Positions 14,621 to 27,015 of a stretch of 64,000 nucleotides of DNA are shown here, piece after piece. Location: assembly GCF_051622035.1 (NCBI RefSeq), contig NC_135355.1, positions 27,699,486 to 27,763,485 of the forward strand. Reading direction: 5' to 3'. This DNA comes from Arctopsyche grandis (Eukaryota; Arthropoda; Insecta; Trichoptera; Hydropsychidae). Below the pieces are notes generated by a model. That model saw only the letters and a list, made by a program, of their open reading frames with translations, had not been told where the DNA came from and did no database searches. Numbering within the stretch: position 1 is the stretch's first letter; each line of letters opens with the position of its first letter. The position numbers and the translations under genes are program-made.

Positions 14621-15140
14621 GGTTCAAGTACACTAAACGAAATATATGATAGAAGGGCTACTATACATTGGCCTATTAATTAGCAACGCAGAAAATTTAA
14701 ATTGCGAGTGAGGGTCGCCTATAGAATGTTTTACGATCTAATTTAAATTGTTGGAAAAATTATTTAAAAATAAATATCGCCCCCATGAATTTTAAACATA
14801 AAATATAGCGACCGGTACATTCATTTTTCTTATACGCATACATATGAACATTTGATTATAAATTATTAAATTAATTTTATTTATTTGACAGACATCAGTA
14901 AATATGATATTTTAACATTTGAATAAATAATAAAAACAAGATGATAATACACTATTTGTATCTGCGGTTTCAATCAACGGGTGTTATTATAATAGGTGTT
15001 ATTAAAACTTGTGGTCGGGATTGTTTTGATTTGATTACTCTAGCATTATAATATAAACGAATACATATTTTTCAGAATAATCTTTAATTTTGAAAATACA
15101 TAAATCTAATCTGCGGCAGCTTATCAAATGTCACATATCA

Positions 15141-15172
15141 TATAAATAGTAGGATTGTTGTTTAGACAATCA
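15141..15172 (+). promoter_or_regulatory. TATA box and initiator of the BTB-Kelch gene
   Basis: TATAAAT at 15141-15147 is followed 31 bp later by an initiator-like TCATTC with the A at 15172. A 27-nt 5' UTR exon would end at 15198 before GTGTGTCT. The second leader exon starts at 15265 after TTTATTTCAG, giving a very short split leader. Confidence 0.55.
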
Positions 15173-15291
15173 TTCGTGCCTCGAATTTTATCCAACAGGT
15201 GTGTCTCAATTTTTTAATAAACTTGTACGTTTTTCTGTAATTATACTTTTAATTTTTATTTCAGGAAAATACTCAAAACTCTCAATTCAAG

Positions 15292-18200
15292 ATGTTTGAA
15301 GCCAAGACCAATCCTGGGTTTGCAAACTCGCTGATGCATCACATGTACAACAGCATGAAACAACAACAGCACGCTGATGTCATTTTTGCTGTACGCAACA
15401 GAAGGTATATATGTATTTATATAGATATAATACGGTGACTTTTTATAAATGTAATCAAAATGTTTATAATTAAAATGTTGTAATTGCAGTATTTTCGCCC
15501 ATATGGTTGTATTATCAGCCTCGAGCGATTTCTTCAAAGACAATCAATACTTGTTGAGTGACATATTTTCTGGATTCGATGATGAAGTGATCGACGCAGT
15601 ATTAAAATACTTATACACTGGAGAAATAAGTAAGAAATTGAACTTCTCAATGTTCTATTATTATGTGTGCATAAAATTTTATTGATTTATTTTCGGTTTA
15701 GCTATCGATGACGGTCGCCTAGACAAATTCAAAAATCTCGCAAATCTTCTCAAAATAAAAAATGTCAACAGTGTACCGGTTCCTAGAAGAGTTCCAGAAT
15801 TCCACACGATAGATCTATCAAACTGTTTACAAGTGTTAAGATCGTCTCCGATCGATGCGACCTCGAAGAAGAGTGCAATGAATTTGGCTGCCGAAAACTT
15901 TGGAATTGTGAGTGGTGATTTTACCGAAAAATGTGATACTCGTGCTTGATAGTGTAATACAGATGTTATAGTCGAAGTGTATTTTCAGTTGTTATATATT
16001 CCACCTGGCGTTTTAGGTTATTCATATTCGAATACAATTCAACTAGTAAATTATATCTCTACAATCGCAAATACACTTTCAACAATGTGCGCCAGTTGTA
16101 ATATAACAGTTGAGTTTTTACAGCTCTCATGTTTTTACATGATTTCTCAGAATTCAATAATGTGTTAATATTTGCTAGGTATTACGAATAAAGGTAATGA
16201 GTATCATACTACGATATCTCTAAAAATGTGTTCAAAACAAAAATATGACTTTCTAACTCAATTTACTAGTCGAGTGACGGTTTTACGAAAACCTAAGCTT
16301 TCCACCTAACCAGGTACCATCTTATAGTTGAAGTGCATTTTCATTTGACCGGTTTGAATGTAATTCGCCATACGAATCAACTTACGGGGGGGGGGGGGGT
16401 TAGACGGAATATATTCCAACTAGTCAAAGTATAATAAAACTTCAACTATAACGGTATTTGGTACCAGGTTAGATGAAATATTCCAACTAGTAAAATATAT
16501 TACAACTGGAAGATATGTACACTTCAACTGAAACACATATGTATGTATGTATGTACATATACTAATTTCTACTTCAGTTGCATAGAACACCAGATTTCTT
16601 ACTTCTACCGGCTTCCGTTTTGGCTGAATTACTCAAACTGGACGAATTGAACGTACCTCTGGAGGAAGACGTCTTCAAAGCTGTCAAATTATGGATTAAT
16701 CACGATTTTGAAGGTAGAAAAACACATTTGTCTCAACTACTGGGTTGTGTCAGGTTGACGTTGCTTCCAATGCAGGTAAATATAGTTCACACGTAAAATG
16801 CATATACAACTTAATGATTTCTAGTACCACTTTGTTTGCAGTTTCTGACCACGGAAGTTCTGCCCTTTTGCACATTGTGTCCCGAATGCATCGTAATGGT
16901 TTCTCAAGCCATGCAAGTGCTCATGACGCCAAATTCGGACAAAAAAGACAAACCTCGCGTGCATCTAAATCTGAATGCGTCAAAGCTGCTCATAGTCGGA
17001 TGCTGGGATGATGTTGTTAGTTTAAAACCATTCCATAATTATCGTGTTTCATTGAAAGAATATTCTTCCGATTTAATTTATACATGTTTCAGAGCCGCAA
17101 CTTCATCGAAATTTACAATCCCGAAAATAACGTATGGACTAAATCAAGAGACTATGGCTTTAATAGAAGAAACTTTTGTGCTGCTAAGGTGGACGATAGA
17201 ATTATGGTCATTGGAGGTTTTGCCAATGGCAAAGGATCCAATAATGTAATGTATCATTAGAATTACACGAAATACTGTGAAATACCAACTGAATAGGTTC
17301 AAGCCCTATACTTTATGTCTATCATTATCATTAAACGTGATCAGGGATGGATATCAGTACAACTCAGTCAATATACACATGTTGATAAAGTAAATGTATA
17401 TACATTTATATATAATTTCCGATTATTTTCAGGTGGACTGTGTAAATTTGAAGAACGGACAAAAGTCGGCTATGACTCCTTTAAATCAGGGACGATTTAA
17501 CGCAGCCTGCGCCACAATTACAAATGGATCATCCACTGATGTGTATATCATCGGCGGTGCAAACCCTGCCTTAGTGGCTTCAGTAGAAAAGTAATATGGA
17601 AAACCAAAAAAATGAGATATTATTGAATATAATATTTAACAGTTAAATTACTTGTTAACAGGTGGAACAGCAACACTCAAACTTGGTCAACCAACATTGC
17701 CAACATGCCGCTTGCTGTGCACGCGCACAGTGCTGCTGTCGTCAACAATAAGATCTATGTGACAGGTGGATCGACGAAGGGGTCATCTGTCACAAATGTC
17801 CAAATGTATACACCAGAAAGTAACTCTTGGGCGTATTGCGCAGCCATGACCAGGAAGAGATTCTGCCACTTAGTAAGTTTTAATTCACCATAAAATGTTA
17901 GATGAAAGCCTCTCAAATCCATCTCATATCCCATGTCTTCGTTTTTGACCGTTATGCACCGATTTTCCCAAATCCATCCATCCAGTAATCACTTGGTTTT
18001 TCTTGCGTTTTCACATCCTCTTTGAGAACAATTTGTATCTATTCATCTACCATATATTTCTTAAAGTGTAATTATGCTTGTCATGCCATTCCTGCTATAT
18101 TCTAAAACATTTCCAGAGTGCCGGAATCAATGGAAAGGTGTTCGTAGTAGGTGGTTGTGAAAAATATTTCATACCACACACTGTTACGGCTAGCGTGGAA

Positions 18201-18537
18201 TCATACGATCCAAATTCCAATCTTTGGACACCGTTCTGCAATTTACCTAGTCCAAGAACAGGTTCCAATATGTGCCTATACCGAAACAAGTTTATTTTCG
18301 TTGGTGAGTTTCGATTTTTGAATGACGCTTGCCGTATATTTAGTTTAATTAACTAATATGTACATATGTATATGTATGTATGTATTTATGTCTTCAGGTG
18401 GAAAATCCCCAGGAGGTCTCCTGAATCAAATGCTTGAATACGATGACGAAAAGCAGACCTGGACTCATCTCAAAGGATCCAATATTTCCAGAGAGGGAAT
18501 TTACCCTTTCGTGGTGTCGGCAGATGCAGTTATTTGA
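15292..18537 (+). CDS. BTB-BACK-Kelch protein (KLHL-like), 559 aa, 10 coding exons
   Basis: Spliced coding exons: 15292-15404, 15490-15629, 15702-15907, 16578-16775, 16842-17015, 17093-17245, 17433-17590, 17662-17872, 18117-18303, 18398-18537. All have GT-AG ends and the phases join to 560 codons including TGA. Domain order: a BTB domain at residues ~20-115 (HADVIFAVRN, FAHMVVLSASSDFF, VLKYLYTGEI), a BACK domain at ~125-240 (NFGILHRTPDFLLLPASVLAELL, here spanning an exon junction, then EEDVFKAVKLWI), then six Kelch blades marked by LLIVGCW, MVIGGF, VYIIGGA, IYVTGGS, VFVVGGC and FIFVGGK, most followed by a Tyr..Trp pair (YNPENNVW, YTPESNSW, YDPNSNLW). Length and order are normal for the family. 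Such proteins usually serve as Cullin-3 ubiquitin-ligase substrate adaptors, with the BTB binding Cullin-3 and the propeller binding substrate. The first blade has CW in place of the usual GG. The ortholog is not identified. Intron 3 holds a MITE. Confidence 0.9.
15965..16534. mobile_element. MITE (family M1) in intron 3 of the Kelch gene
   Basis: Begins GTTATAGTCGAAGTGTATTT and ends with the rough inverse (ACTTCAACTGAAAC). Flanks ACAGAT / ACATAT match at 5 of 6 bases. A clear second copy is at 59766-60256. A run of 14 G lies at 16386-16399 inside this copy only. Internal 'attccaactagt..aatatatt' segments are repeated in both orientations. It has no coding capacity. Confidence 0.75.
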
Positions 18538-18559
18538 ATGAAGTTGTTGTTATGTTATA

Positions 18560-18565
18560 AATAAA
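18560..18565 (+). terminator. Polyadenylation signal of the Kelch gene
   Basis: AATAAA lies 23 nt after the stop codon, implying a very short 3' UTR. From here to 19255 the sequence is AT-rich with nothing recognised. Confidence 0.6.
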
Positions 18566-19287
18566 ACAAAACCTATTCAAGTTGACGATAATAAAAAAAT
18601 ATTATTTTAGAATTGACATTTGTTTTTATTTATCGAATTTATTCACTACAATGAACTAATAACATTCTTGTTCTGTTAGATAGTACCATTTATGTACATA
18701 CATACATATGTATTAAATAAACACTATCACACAATACCACTATAATACTTATTCTTTAAGGCTTGATTTACTACTTTTGTTTAATTATCAACACAAGATT
18801 GGTACAATTTTGATAGACAAACAGGCATTGCCATTTGTATTGGCGTATGTACGTCAGATTTCCAATTTATAATTTACTCTCTTTTAACCTGATTAAGATA
18901 CAATAAGGAAGATATTAATCCACATTATTTAATTTAAGATGCTTTCAATGCAATTTCGATAATATTTGGACCAAATAAAATACATATCATGTGTTAGGTA
19001 CCATATGAAGCGAAATTTGTTTTAAAAAGTTGAGGGATTAGTAAATGCAGTATATCGAAACGCTTCAGTTTTCTCCAACGAAAGAAATATTTTAACAGGC
19101 TATGCCTTTATGTATTTATAAATGGGAACAAAGGAATCAGACTCAATTCATAATTTGTATGGTCTCGTAATGGCTATCAACCCATCAAAATTACAAACAT
19201 AGTTTAACTTAGCCATTAAAAAAGAGGAAACCTTTCGGGAGATGTTTTTACAATCGGTAAAAAGTGGTAAAACAATGTTTATTATTT

Positions 19288-19439
19288 TATACTGACCCTT
19301 TATTATTTGTATACTGCCCATTTGATATTTATACTGACATTTAATAATATAATACGGACCATTTTGTTAATAAAACACTGGCTGAAAACAGATTTATATA
19401 CCTATACTTAGTATACTAAGTATAGGTATATAAATCTGT
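19288..19439. repeat. TACTGACC-type array ending in a 52-bp perfect palindrome
   Basis: Motif starts at 19290, 19312, 19332 and 19353 repeat every 20-22 bp, like the array at 2840-3020. At 19388-19439 follows a perfect palindrome with 26-bp arms and no spacer, starting ACAGATTTATATACC. Nothing coding overlaps it. Confidence 0.85.
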
Positions 19440-19559
19440 ATAATACTATAAAATACTGGTCAAGTAATTTTTTTACATTCTAAATATAACACGTCTACAT
19501 GCATATACATATACATAATACTTACAGCAAATCTTCTGACTTCTAGTTGCGTTATTTGC

Positions 19560-19925
19560 AGTCTTACAAAAATACACTAATGAGAGTGAAAAAACCGGTG
19601 AAAATATCTGAACAAAATATAGAGTGAAAAAGAAAAAGGTATAGGCGTTTGAGCAATTAAAATCTGACAAAGCTAGATGACGGCAAAAAGGGATATATGT
19701 ACAGCAAGAAAAAGTCAAAGCAATCGCAGTAGGCGAACAATGCGACCGAACATTTTGGGCGATTGACGTCAGGCAGATCTTCATGGGAGTATTTTCAAAC
19801 GTGTCTAATATGATTTTTTTCACCATCGTAATGATTGATGACACCTTGAATTATATTGATGACTAAAATGAGGAATATGGCAAAGTATGAAAACGATCGG
19901 ATAAGAGGCAAAATTTTTCCTTAAT
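19560..19925 (-). repeat. Dispersed repeat, copy 1 (partner at 25435-25800)
   Basis: Read on the minus strand, blocks such as CTTATCCGATCGTTTTCATA, CTTTGCCATATTCCTCATTT and TTTTAATTGCTCAAACGCC recur on the plus strand at 25520-25790. The open frame of 123 codons across it is probably chance. The family may be a mariner-related nonautonomous element because the partner starts TTAGGTCGTTCCGG, but that is a guess. Confidence 0.55.
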
Positions 19926-20159
19926 AGTAATCGTAAGTGAAAGTTAGAAGAGGTATTTAAAAAATTAGGAGTAATACAAAGTTTAATCCAAGCAAAGTAG
20001 GACGATTATGTATGTACCTATATATACATATGTATGTATGTACGTACATTGGACTCACGTATCATTCCTAGCGACTCTACTTACATGAACCCAATGACCA
20101 AGATACGATGGTACATATAAGTATGTATGTATGTATGTATGTAGCTTCGTAGATATCTG

Positions 20160-20520
20160 TAGGAGCGTAGAGAGACAAAGTGGCGAATCGGGATTAATTC
20201 TAGGACATGAAGCACCGGGGATATACGAGTACGTATAGGTGCGCCGGTTTTAAGCGTAGATAGAGGGGCGTCGCTCCAAACGTATCTCTCTCGACGAAGG
20301 TAGGTGGGTAGCTAGGCGGGTGGCCCAACCCCAATAAATCTGCCTAATCATTACAATTGCCTCGGCTAATGCCTGAGACATTTCGAGCCATTTCCCGCAA
20401 GATATACGGGGGCCCGGGTATTACACCACGACGCTGCCGCCTCATAGACAACCGAATCACGCAGCTTTAAACCAGACTTACGCTCGTCTCGCTTAAGGCC
20501 AAGCGACTATCAGCCTTATG
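20160..20520. other. GC-rich non-coding island downstream of the Kelch gene
   Basis: Compositional island with CCTAATCATTACAATTG (20343-20359). No plausible exon was found. Sequence from 20520 to 21090 is AT-rich with an open frame of 81 codons that resembles nothing known. Confidence 0.4.
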
Positions 20521-21091
20521 ACGGAATTCAAAATCAGCCCCTCCAACACCACCCACCCCCCAGATAGCTATGCCAAAATTTCGAATATATTATGTGTGCG
20601 ATTCGTGCGACTTGTCAGACACTTAGAAAGTCTCATAAAGTTTGACAACATTTTCTGCAGAATTTTTGACAAGCATTATCGAATAGATTATTTTTACTTT
20701 ATCTACATATGTTGTATCTTGATAACAGAAAAATATGCACAGGTATATAAAAAAAAAAACTAGAAATAATTGACAATCGAAAAACTAACCTACATATGTA
20801 TGTACATATGTATGTAGATATGTATAAGGGAGTCCAATTTGCCGTAATCCGATATGTTTTTTACCAATTACCGGCTTACCGGTAAATTACCGAATTTTTC
20901 AATCTTAAAAACAAACTCCTTTTTTGTACTTAATATATTTAACCAAAAGGTAATAAACATTATTGATTATACCTATGTACTTAAATAGATTGCTCAAAAA
21001 ATAAAGTTATTTAAGAAAATAACAGCGAAGAAAACAATATAATTCACATTAAGTTCGATAGTTGTGATCTAGTTGTAATTCAAGTATTTTT

Positions 21092-22222
21092 ACTTTATCT
21101 ATGTACGTAGATGAAAACAATAGATGTAGTTTTGTGATCATTCAAAAATTCTAACTCCAGATTTTGACTGATTCGAACTCAGAATCGATTACTGATCACG
21201 TTTTTATGATCTAGAAAAAATGTGTGTGTCTGTGTATTTTGGGGATTTTTTGAACACCGTTAGTCCTATTGAACTGAAACTTAGTATCGGTTACTGAAAT
21301 TCTTATCGACACGACTTAAATTTTTTAGTTGACTGGAAATGGTACCTCCCCTATAGGTGTCTTATTTTTTTTTAAGTTTTTGAATTCAATTATCTCCCAA
21401 ACTTCTAACTGAATCGGACTGAATTTTTTTTAAATGTACTAGAAATAATAATTTTTATAACTTTATAGTTTTTAAATATTTTTATCTGAACCCGAAGTAG
21501 TACTTTTACTCTAGAGAATCGAGGTTTTTTATGTTTTTCTCAGAACCCTTTTGGTTTATTGAACTGAAATTTCATATATAGAAGTTTAAGCGTAATACCA
21601 AGTAATGTACAAAATTTGGTAAGCATCCCTTAACCGGAAGTGGCGATTTTTCTTCCACTATTTTTTTCGACCACTTAAACATGTGTGATCTTCACGAAAA
21701 AATTCAAGTATAATTCTTGTATCAATGTGATAAAAATAAAAAAAAATCACAAAATTTAATAAACTGGAAGTGGGATTTTTTGTCTTAAAAAGGTCAAAAA
21801 TGTTGTCGCCTGGATGCTGTCCACACTCCTGAACGTATTAGGCTGAAAATTTATATTTTTATTCTTTATGTACTAACTTAGAGCTACTAACGTTTTAGTC
21901 AGAATTGGTAAACCGGAAGTAATATTTTTTTTAAAACAATATTTCATTATTTTATTTTGACCTTTTAAATTATTTTTATTTTCTCGATATTTAATGTGTA
22001 AAATACTAACAGTGATTTTTAGTAAAAAAAATAAATTGAACAAAATCCGACAACCGGAAGTTTTGTCTTGTGCAAGTTTCCATACATTTGCGCTCAATTT
22101 GTATCGAAAATGCTGTCTTAGCTATTAGTATTTCATAATGCTGCCGGTGAATGTGTCTGTACGGTTTAATATAGAATTTTGTTTTGTGACTTTCTTATAT
22201 TCCTCAAATACATAGATAAAGT
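21092..22222 (-). repeat. R element, copy C (essentially full length, 1.13 kb)
   Basis: Bounded by ACTTTATCTATGTA (21092-21105) and the inverse TACATAGATAAAGT (22209-22222). CCGGAAGT-like motifs fall at 21333, 21491, 21634, 21764, 21913 and 22054, spaced 130-158 bp with a mean near 144 bp. Several are preceded by a similar context (AAAATTTGGTAA..). The element is non-coding, with stops in all frames. At its 3' end it carries TTCGAACTC blocks and a TG-rich stretch at the place where copies D and G have (CA)n or (GT)n. Confidence 0.85.
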
Positions 22223-22269
22223 CATGGGTTGGTCACACCCGAATTTTTTTCAGTTATATTTCAGTTCAT

Positions 22270-23390
22270 CAAAAAAGGTATTTCCTTTCTCTCTATTCCT
22301 TTTTTTTAATTCTTTTTGCTTTTTGCTTTAGGTTGCTTTCCCAAACTAACTTCAGTTTCATTTATAGATAAGTGATATATTGATATAAAGATAATTGAAG
22401 GTTTCCATTTACTGATAACACACATTTAGTCGTTGATGGAACTATAAGCAATATCATCATCGGAATTTAAAACTGACAGATTTCCTACTTCATCATCTTC
22501 ATTGTTAACCCTTCTATAACTTCTCCTATTATTTTAATTGTTGTATATATTTTATTCTAGAAGAGGCGCTGGATTGGTTCAGTGTTGCCAGAAGATAAAA
22601 TGAAGGAGAGGAATGTGATAAACGTAGCGAATATGTTTTGTAGACTTACCGGTAAAAGTAATAATTTATCGACAGATTACCGAGCAGTTTTTCGGGCCAT
22701 TTTCCGGTAATGGACTTCCTAGTATGGTAATGACTCCCAAGTGGTTGATAGATGACAGGATAAGTTTTAGAAAATTACAAACATAAACAAATACGAATGC
22801 AGTATACACTGAAATAAAATAAAAAGCATTTAATTAAGAAAAAAATATTTTTTTTCGTAATTTTTATAAATTAAAACTGAAGAAATTCAAAAGTTCGATC
22901 TCAGAGCTTTGAGATCGAACTTATGAAATCTGATTTAGTAATAATATTTGATTTCTCAAATTGAATTTCTCACAATGAAAAATTTCTTTCACAAACTGGT
23001 TTGTGCTTTGTCATTAATTTTAGTGAAGTATCGTTGTACAAACTTCTTGCAGGATTTATGCGGTTTTTTGCTAGTGAAACGAGTTTAAGAATCCATTGTT
23101 TGATGGTGCACAAAGACATTTTATGTTGCCAATATTTTTAAAAGATCAAGCGCCACTAATTGTCTTGAAAAGAAAATTACATATGTACATTACATATGTA
23201 CATAAAGTTTCATCAGAAAACATACTAAACACCAAAATACTGGAAGTCACCGAAGTCACTAAAAGCTACACATGTATTCATACTAATTTTTCCAAAATAA
23301 TTGAAAATGCACTATTAAATGTAAATGAACATTAATTGTGACGTAGCAACGAGTAAAACAAACATCCTAATTCGAAAACAAACAGACGTC
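22270..23390. other. AT-rich intergenic sequence with a 13-bp-arm hairpin
   Basis: No gene recognised. A perfect inverted repeat AAGTTCGATCTCA / TGAGATCGAACTT with a 6-nt loop lies at 22891-22922. 'ttaccggtaa' motifs at about 20880 and 22650 plus GGGAGTC / GACTCCC near 20829 and 22731 might be ends of a larger DNA element surrounding R copy C, but this is weak. Confidence 0.4.
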
Positions 23391-23960
23391 GAAATAAAAA
23401 AATGCGATCCGACAAATCGAACATCGGTTAATCAAATTGGCGACAATCCGTCGATTAATCACGGCGGAAAGAGCGCCAAATAATAGCAGCGTTCGAAGGG
23501 AAACTCCATTAAATCAAGCAAGGGTAGGGTGGAAGGGGGGGATGGTTAATCGCGAGACACGACCGTCCGTCCGCAAACAATCATCGGGGGCACAACCGCT
23601 CACCTGTTAACCGGCTCATCCCACCTCTCACCCGCCGGAAAAGCCACTCAATTACCCTACCCCCTACCTCTGGTACCCCTCTCCTCACATCCGCTTGGAA
23701 ACGGAAGCTGTGGGTGGGCCAATTGAAACGGGCGCAGAGCCGAGCCGTCACGAGAATCAACCCCCCAGTCGCCTCCCCCTGATGGATTGTGTTACGATCG
23801 TCTGCCCCGCCGCGACAACAACCCCCACATTCAACCCCCATACCACCCTACATAGACCCGTGAAAGCGAGGATCCAGTAGCGACAAGTGATGAATTAACA
23901 ATTTATTTACTCAGAGGCTTCATCATCGCCGCTTTGCCAAAGGGATGGGATAAAAGGTGA
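23390..23960. other. GC-rich non-coding island
   Basis: Strong compositional island. The first part (23400-23510) has AATCAAATTGG and GATTAATCACGG, typical of homeodomain-type sites. Open frames on both strands (86 and 61 codons) overlap and resemble nothing known. From 23960 to 24360 the sequence is AT-rich. Confidence 0.4.
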
Positions 23961-24364
23961 ACTGTGTCGAACGCGTGAGTGATGAATCGTCGATTGAGTG
24001 GGTTTATTTTTTTTGTGGGGAACGCTTCCGAAAAATTAGGAGGAATTTTCTCGCTTTTATGTTGTATAAAATTGAGCACATTTTAACATCCTTTGTATAT
24101 TTTATTGGATACTTAAGTCAATTTGATATATTATATTATATAAAATTTTAAATAAACCGTATCTAAAGATAATCCGTATAAAATTTCAGTATACATATTT
24201 TGTATTTACCTATACATACAAATAGAGGACTAAAGTTAAATTTAAATAAGTTTAAGTTAAAATTGAAGTATCTATTTTGTATAGTTACCATTTTTCTTTT
24301 TTTATAGATCAAATATGTATTGATCTCAAAAACAAAACAAAAACTTATTCGTTATTAGATTCGA

Positions 24365-24700
24365 GTCTCTCATAAATTCCAATGCTTTAAAATACTATGA
24401 GGAAGTCAACGATTTTATTTATCTAGGTGTGATCAAGTCTCATGAGAAAGAGGAATGCCATGCTATCAGAAATCCGCAGAAGAATATGAATCGCTAAAGC
24501 GGTGATGATTAGTCAGACAAAGATATGGAAAAACCGTTCTATATCAAAGAAAATGAAAATTTTTCTTGCGCGATCTATGGTGATTCCGATTGCATTGTAT
24601 AGAGTCGAGACATATTTATGTAGATGCTAAAAAGAGAAAAAGGACACGATAGATGCGTTTGAAATTTGGTGCTGGAGGTGGATGTTGGAGGTAATTTTCC
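24365..24700 (+). mobile_element. Decayed RTE LINE reverse transcriptase C-terminal region
   Basis: Plus-strand frames, shifting twice, spell EEVNDFIYLGV, then the MWKNRSISKKMKIF-like block, then VIPIALY and DTIDAFEIWCWRWMLE. These follow the catalytic domain in RTE-like elements. Stops and frameshifts make it a relic. Confidence 0.75.
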
Positions 24701-25124
24701 ATCATCAAAAATCCAGTTTATAAGAGGCTTTCCACAACATGTATAATATAATAAAAAGGATTCTTTCCCATTTTGGCCATATTGTCAAAAATAATGTAGA
24801 GAATTCCGAGAAGCTGATTTCAATGGAATTATGATTCCATTGAGATGACGTTGATACGACGCGACAAAAACACCAATTTTCCGACTTTTTACGAGTACAT
24901 ACATATGTATTATGTACTATGTATTTAAGTGGGAAAATTGTACCGATGACGCAAAAACCACGTGATGAAGTCATTATAACGATTCCTTAGTTCAGACCTA
25001 TTGATCTGTTAATTGCTCGGAACAACGCACGAGTCTAACAAAGAGAACAAAGTTGTGCAAAACCGCTTTTGTATAATACAGGATGTATATTCATAAACTA
25101 ATGACAATGTCGCGTAATTGGACG

Positions 25125-25286
<162 letters not shown>

Positions 25287-25434
25287 ACTATGTATATTCC
25301 AAAATTTTCTCTAATGGACATACTATTGAAATGAATACACTAACATGAACATAGCAACCTTTACTGCAAGCTGAAAAGATAATGAGTGAATATAGTGAAT
25401 TATTTAAACATATTGAAACACGTATAAATATTAG

Positions 25435-25800
25435 GTCGTTCCGGAAATAATGTCATTTTTACTTATTACTTATTACTTATTACTTACCTCCTTTACGTTT
25501 CACATGGCTTTCGTGTCAGTGGTCATTTTTATCTCTTATCCGATCGTTTTCATACTTTGCCATATTGCTCATTTTGGTCATCAATACACGTTAATGTATC
25601 GTCTGCCATTACGTTGGAGATGAAATATCGTATACAACGCGTTTTAAAAACAGGGAAAGTAAATCTTCCTGACGTTTAACAAGCGTTGTTTAACAAGGCG
25701 TAAACTGTTCGCCATGACACGACCTTTAATCAATTTTAATTGTTTAAACGCCTATAATTCACTCTATATTTTATGAAATTTGCTCTATTGGTTCTCATTA
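25435..25800 (+). repeat. Dispersed repeat, copy 2 (partner at 19560-19925)
   Basis: Shares CTTATCCGATCGTTTTCATA and CTTTGCCATATTGCTCATTT with the other copy. It begins TTAGGTCGTTCCGGAAATAA, which resembles a mariner-type terminus. Confidence 0.5.
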
Positions 25801-27015
25801 TCTATAATATATAAATATTTATAGTTTTAACTCTCATATCTATATATAAATTTCAAATTTGGCGTGTAGCTTCTTGTAAGGTAATACACGATATATATTG
25901 ATTTATGGCCAAAGATGTCAAATCTGACATTTCACGGCTGAAAGTATATCTCTTCACGGAGTTTTATCTGCGAGATAAGTATTCAATAAGAAGTTATGTT
26001 GTATCTAATTGCTAATATGATTTACAATAAGCTTACATACATTTAGTTTTTACAATAAGCTTACATACATACAATTAGTTCAACAGCTACCCATAACCTC
26101 AAATTGCATTGTTTATTTCTCCAAAACAAACTTTCTAACCAATACAAGCTACACATGTACACAGATCAAACAGTGATAGTTTTATTTTTAGTTATCAGCT
26201 GATTTAATTTATCTGATGATTGAAAAGTTCATTTCTGTAAATACATAAACTCATTTATGGACAATCATACATTGATAAACTATTCTTAACTGTATGGATT
26301 ACATTACAATTTCATTGTTAATATGATTACAACTTGAATTTTATCATTAAAGCAATCTTAGTATTAATAAGCTATTCTAAGCTGTAAGATTCCCGGCATA
26401 AATGAGTAAACATAATTTAATTAATTTCCTGGCATAAATGAGTATACATTATTCCATATACATAATTCCATCCGGCATAAATGAGTATACATAATACATA
26501 AATGAGTATACATAACTCTCGTTCCGTAGATGCATATATACAATTTTAAGATTCAAACATCTTTGCAACTGGATGTATGTATGTGTATCATCGTATGTAT
26601 GTGTATATATCATCACTAGTCACCGGATCCTGAGGGGCCGTGTATTGTTCAGAGGTTGTAAATGCATTGTTAAAGGTTTGCCGAACAATGGATAGCACTG
26701 TGACTATCCTACCTCTAATCATCACATACAACCTTCGTATGTACATATGTGATGATCTAAAAGCGGCCCATACCTCTTAGTAATATATTTAATTACATTA
26801 GTTTATGCCGGGATCATAATTTTGATTGAAACCCCAATCATTGAAATCTTTTTGATTGAAACCCCAATCATTGAAATCATTTAAATCATGAAAATATTGA
26901 TTAAATTGCCTTTTTATTTTAATAATTTTATTATTTGTTTATATACATTTATTTTACTTGAGTTTTTTTTGAATATAGTTTTTTATATACATTTTTTTTT
27001 ATTTTTATTTTACAT
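25800..27015. repeat. AT-rich region with small local duplications, no gene
   Basis: TTTACAATAAGCTTACATAC is duplicated near 26020-26070. GGCATAAATGAGTATACAT-type units occur four times between 26395 and 26513. A 30-bp unit beginning TTTGATTGAAACCCCAATCA is present twice in tandem at 26821-26878. No coding sequence is recognised. Confidence 0.6.

Noticed and set aside
19473-19844. Minus-strand frame of 123 codons as a gene
   Set aside because: It lies in a dispersed repeat shared with 25435-25800, where the frame is not kept.
20828-22745. A single larger DNA transposon bounded by GGGAGTC / GACTCCC around R copy C
   Set aside because: Only 7 bases match at the ends and no other copy is visible in the window.
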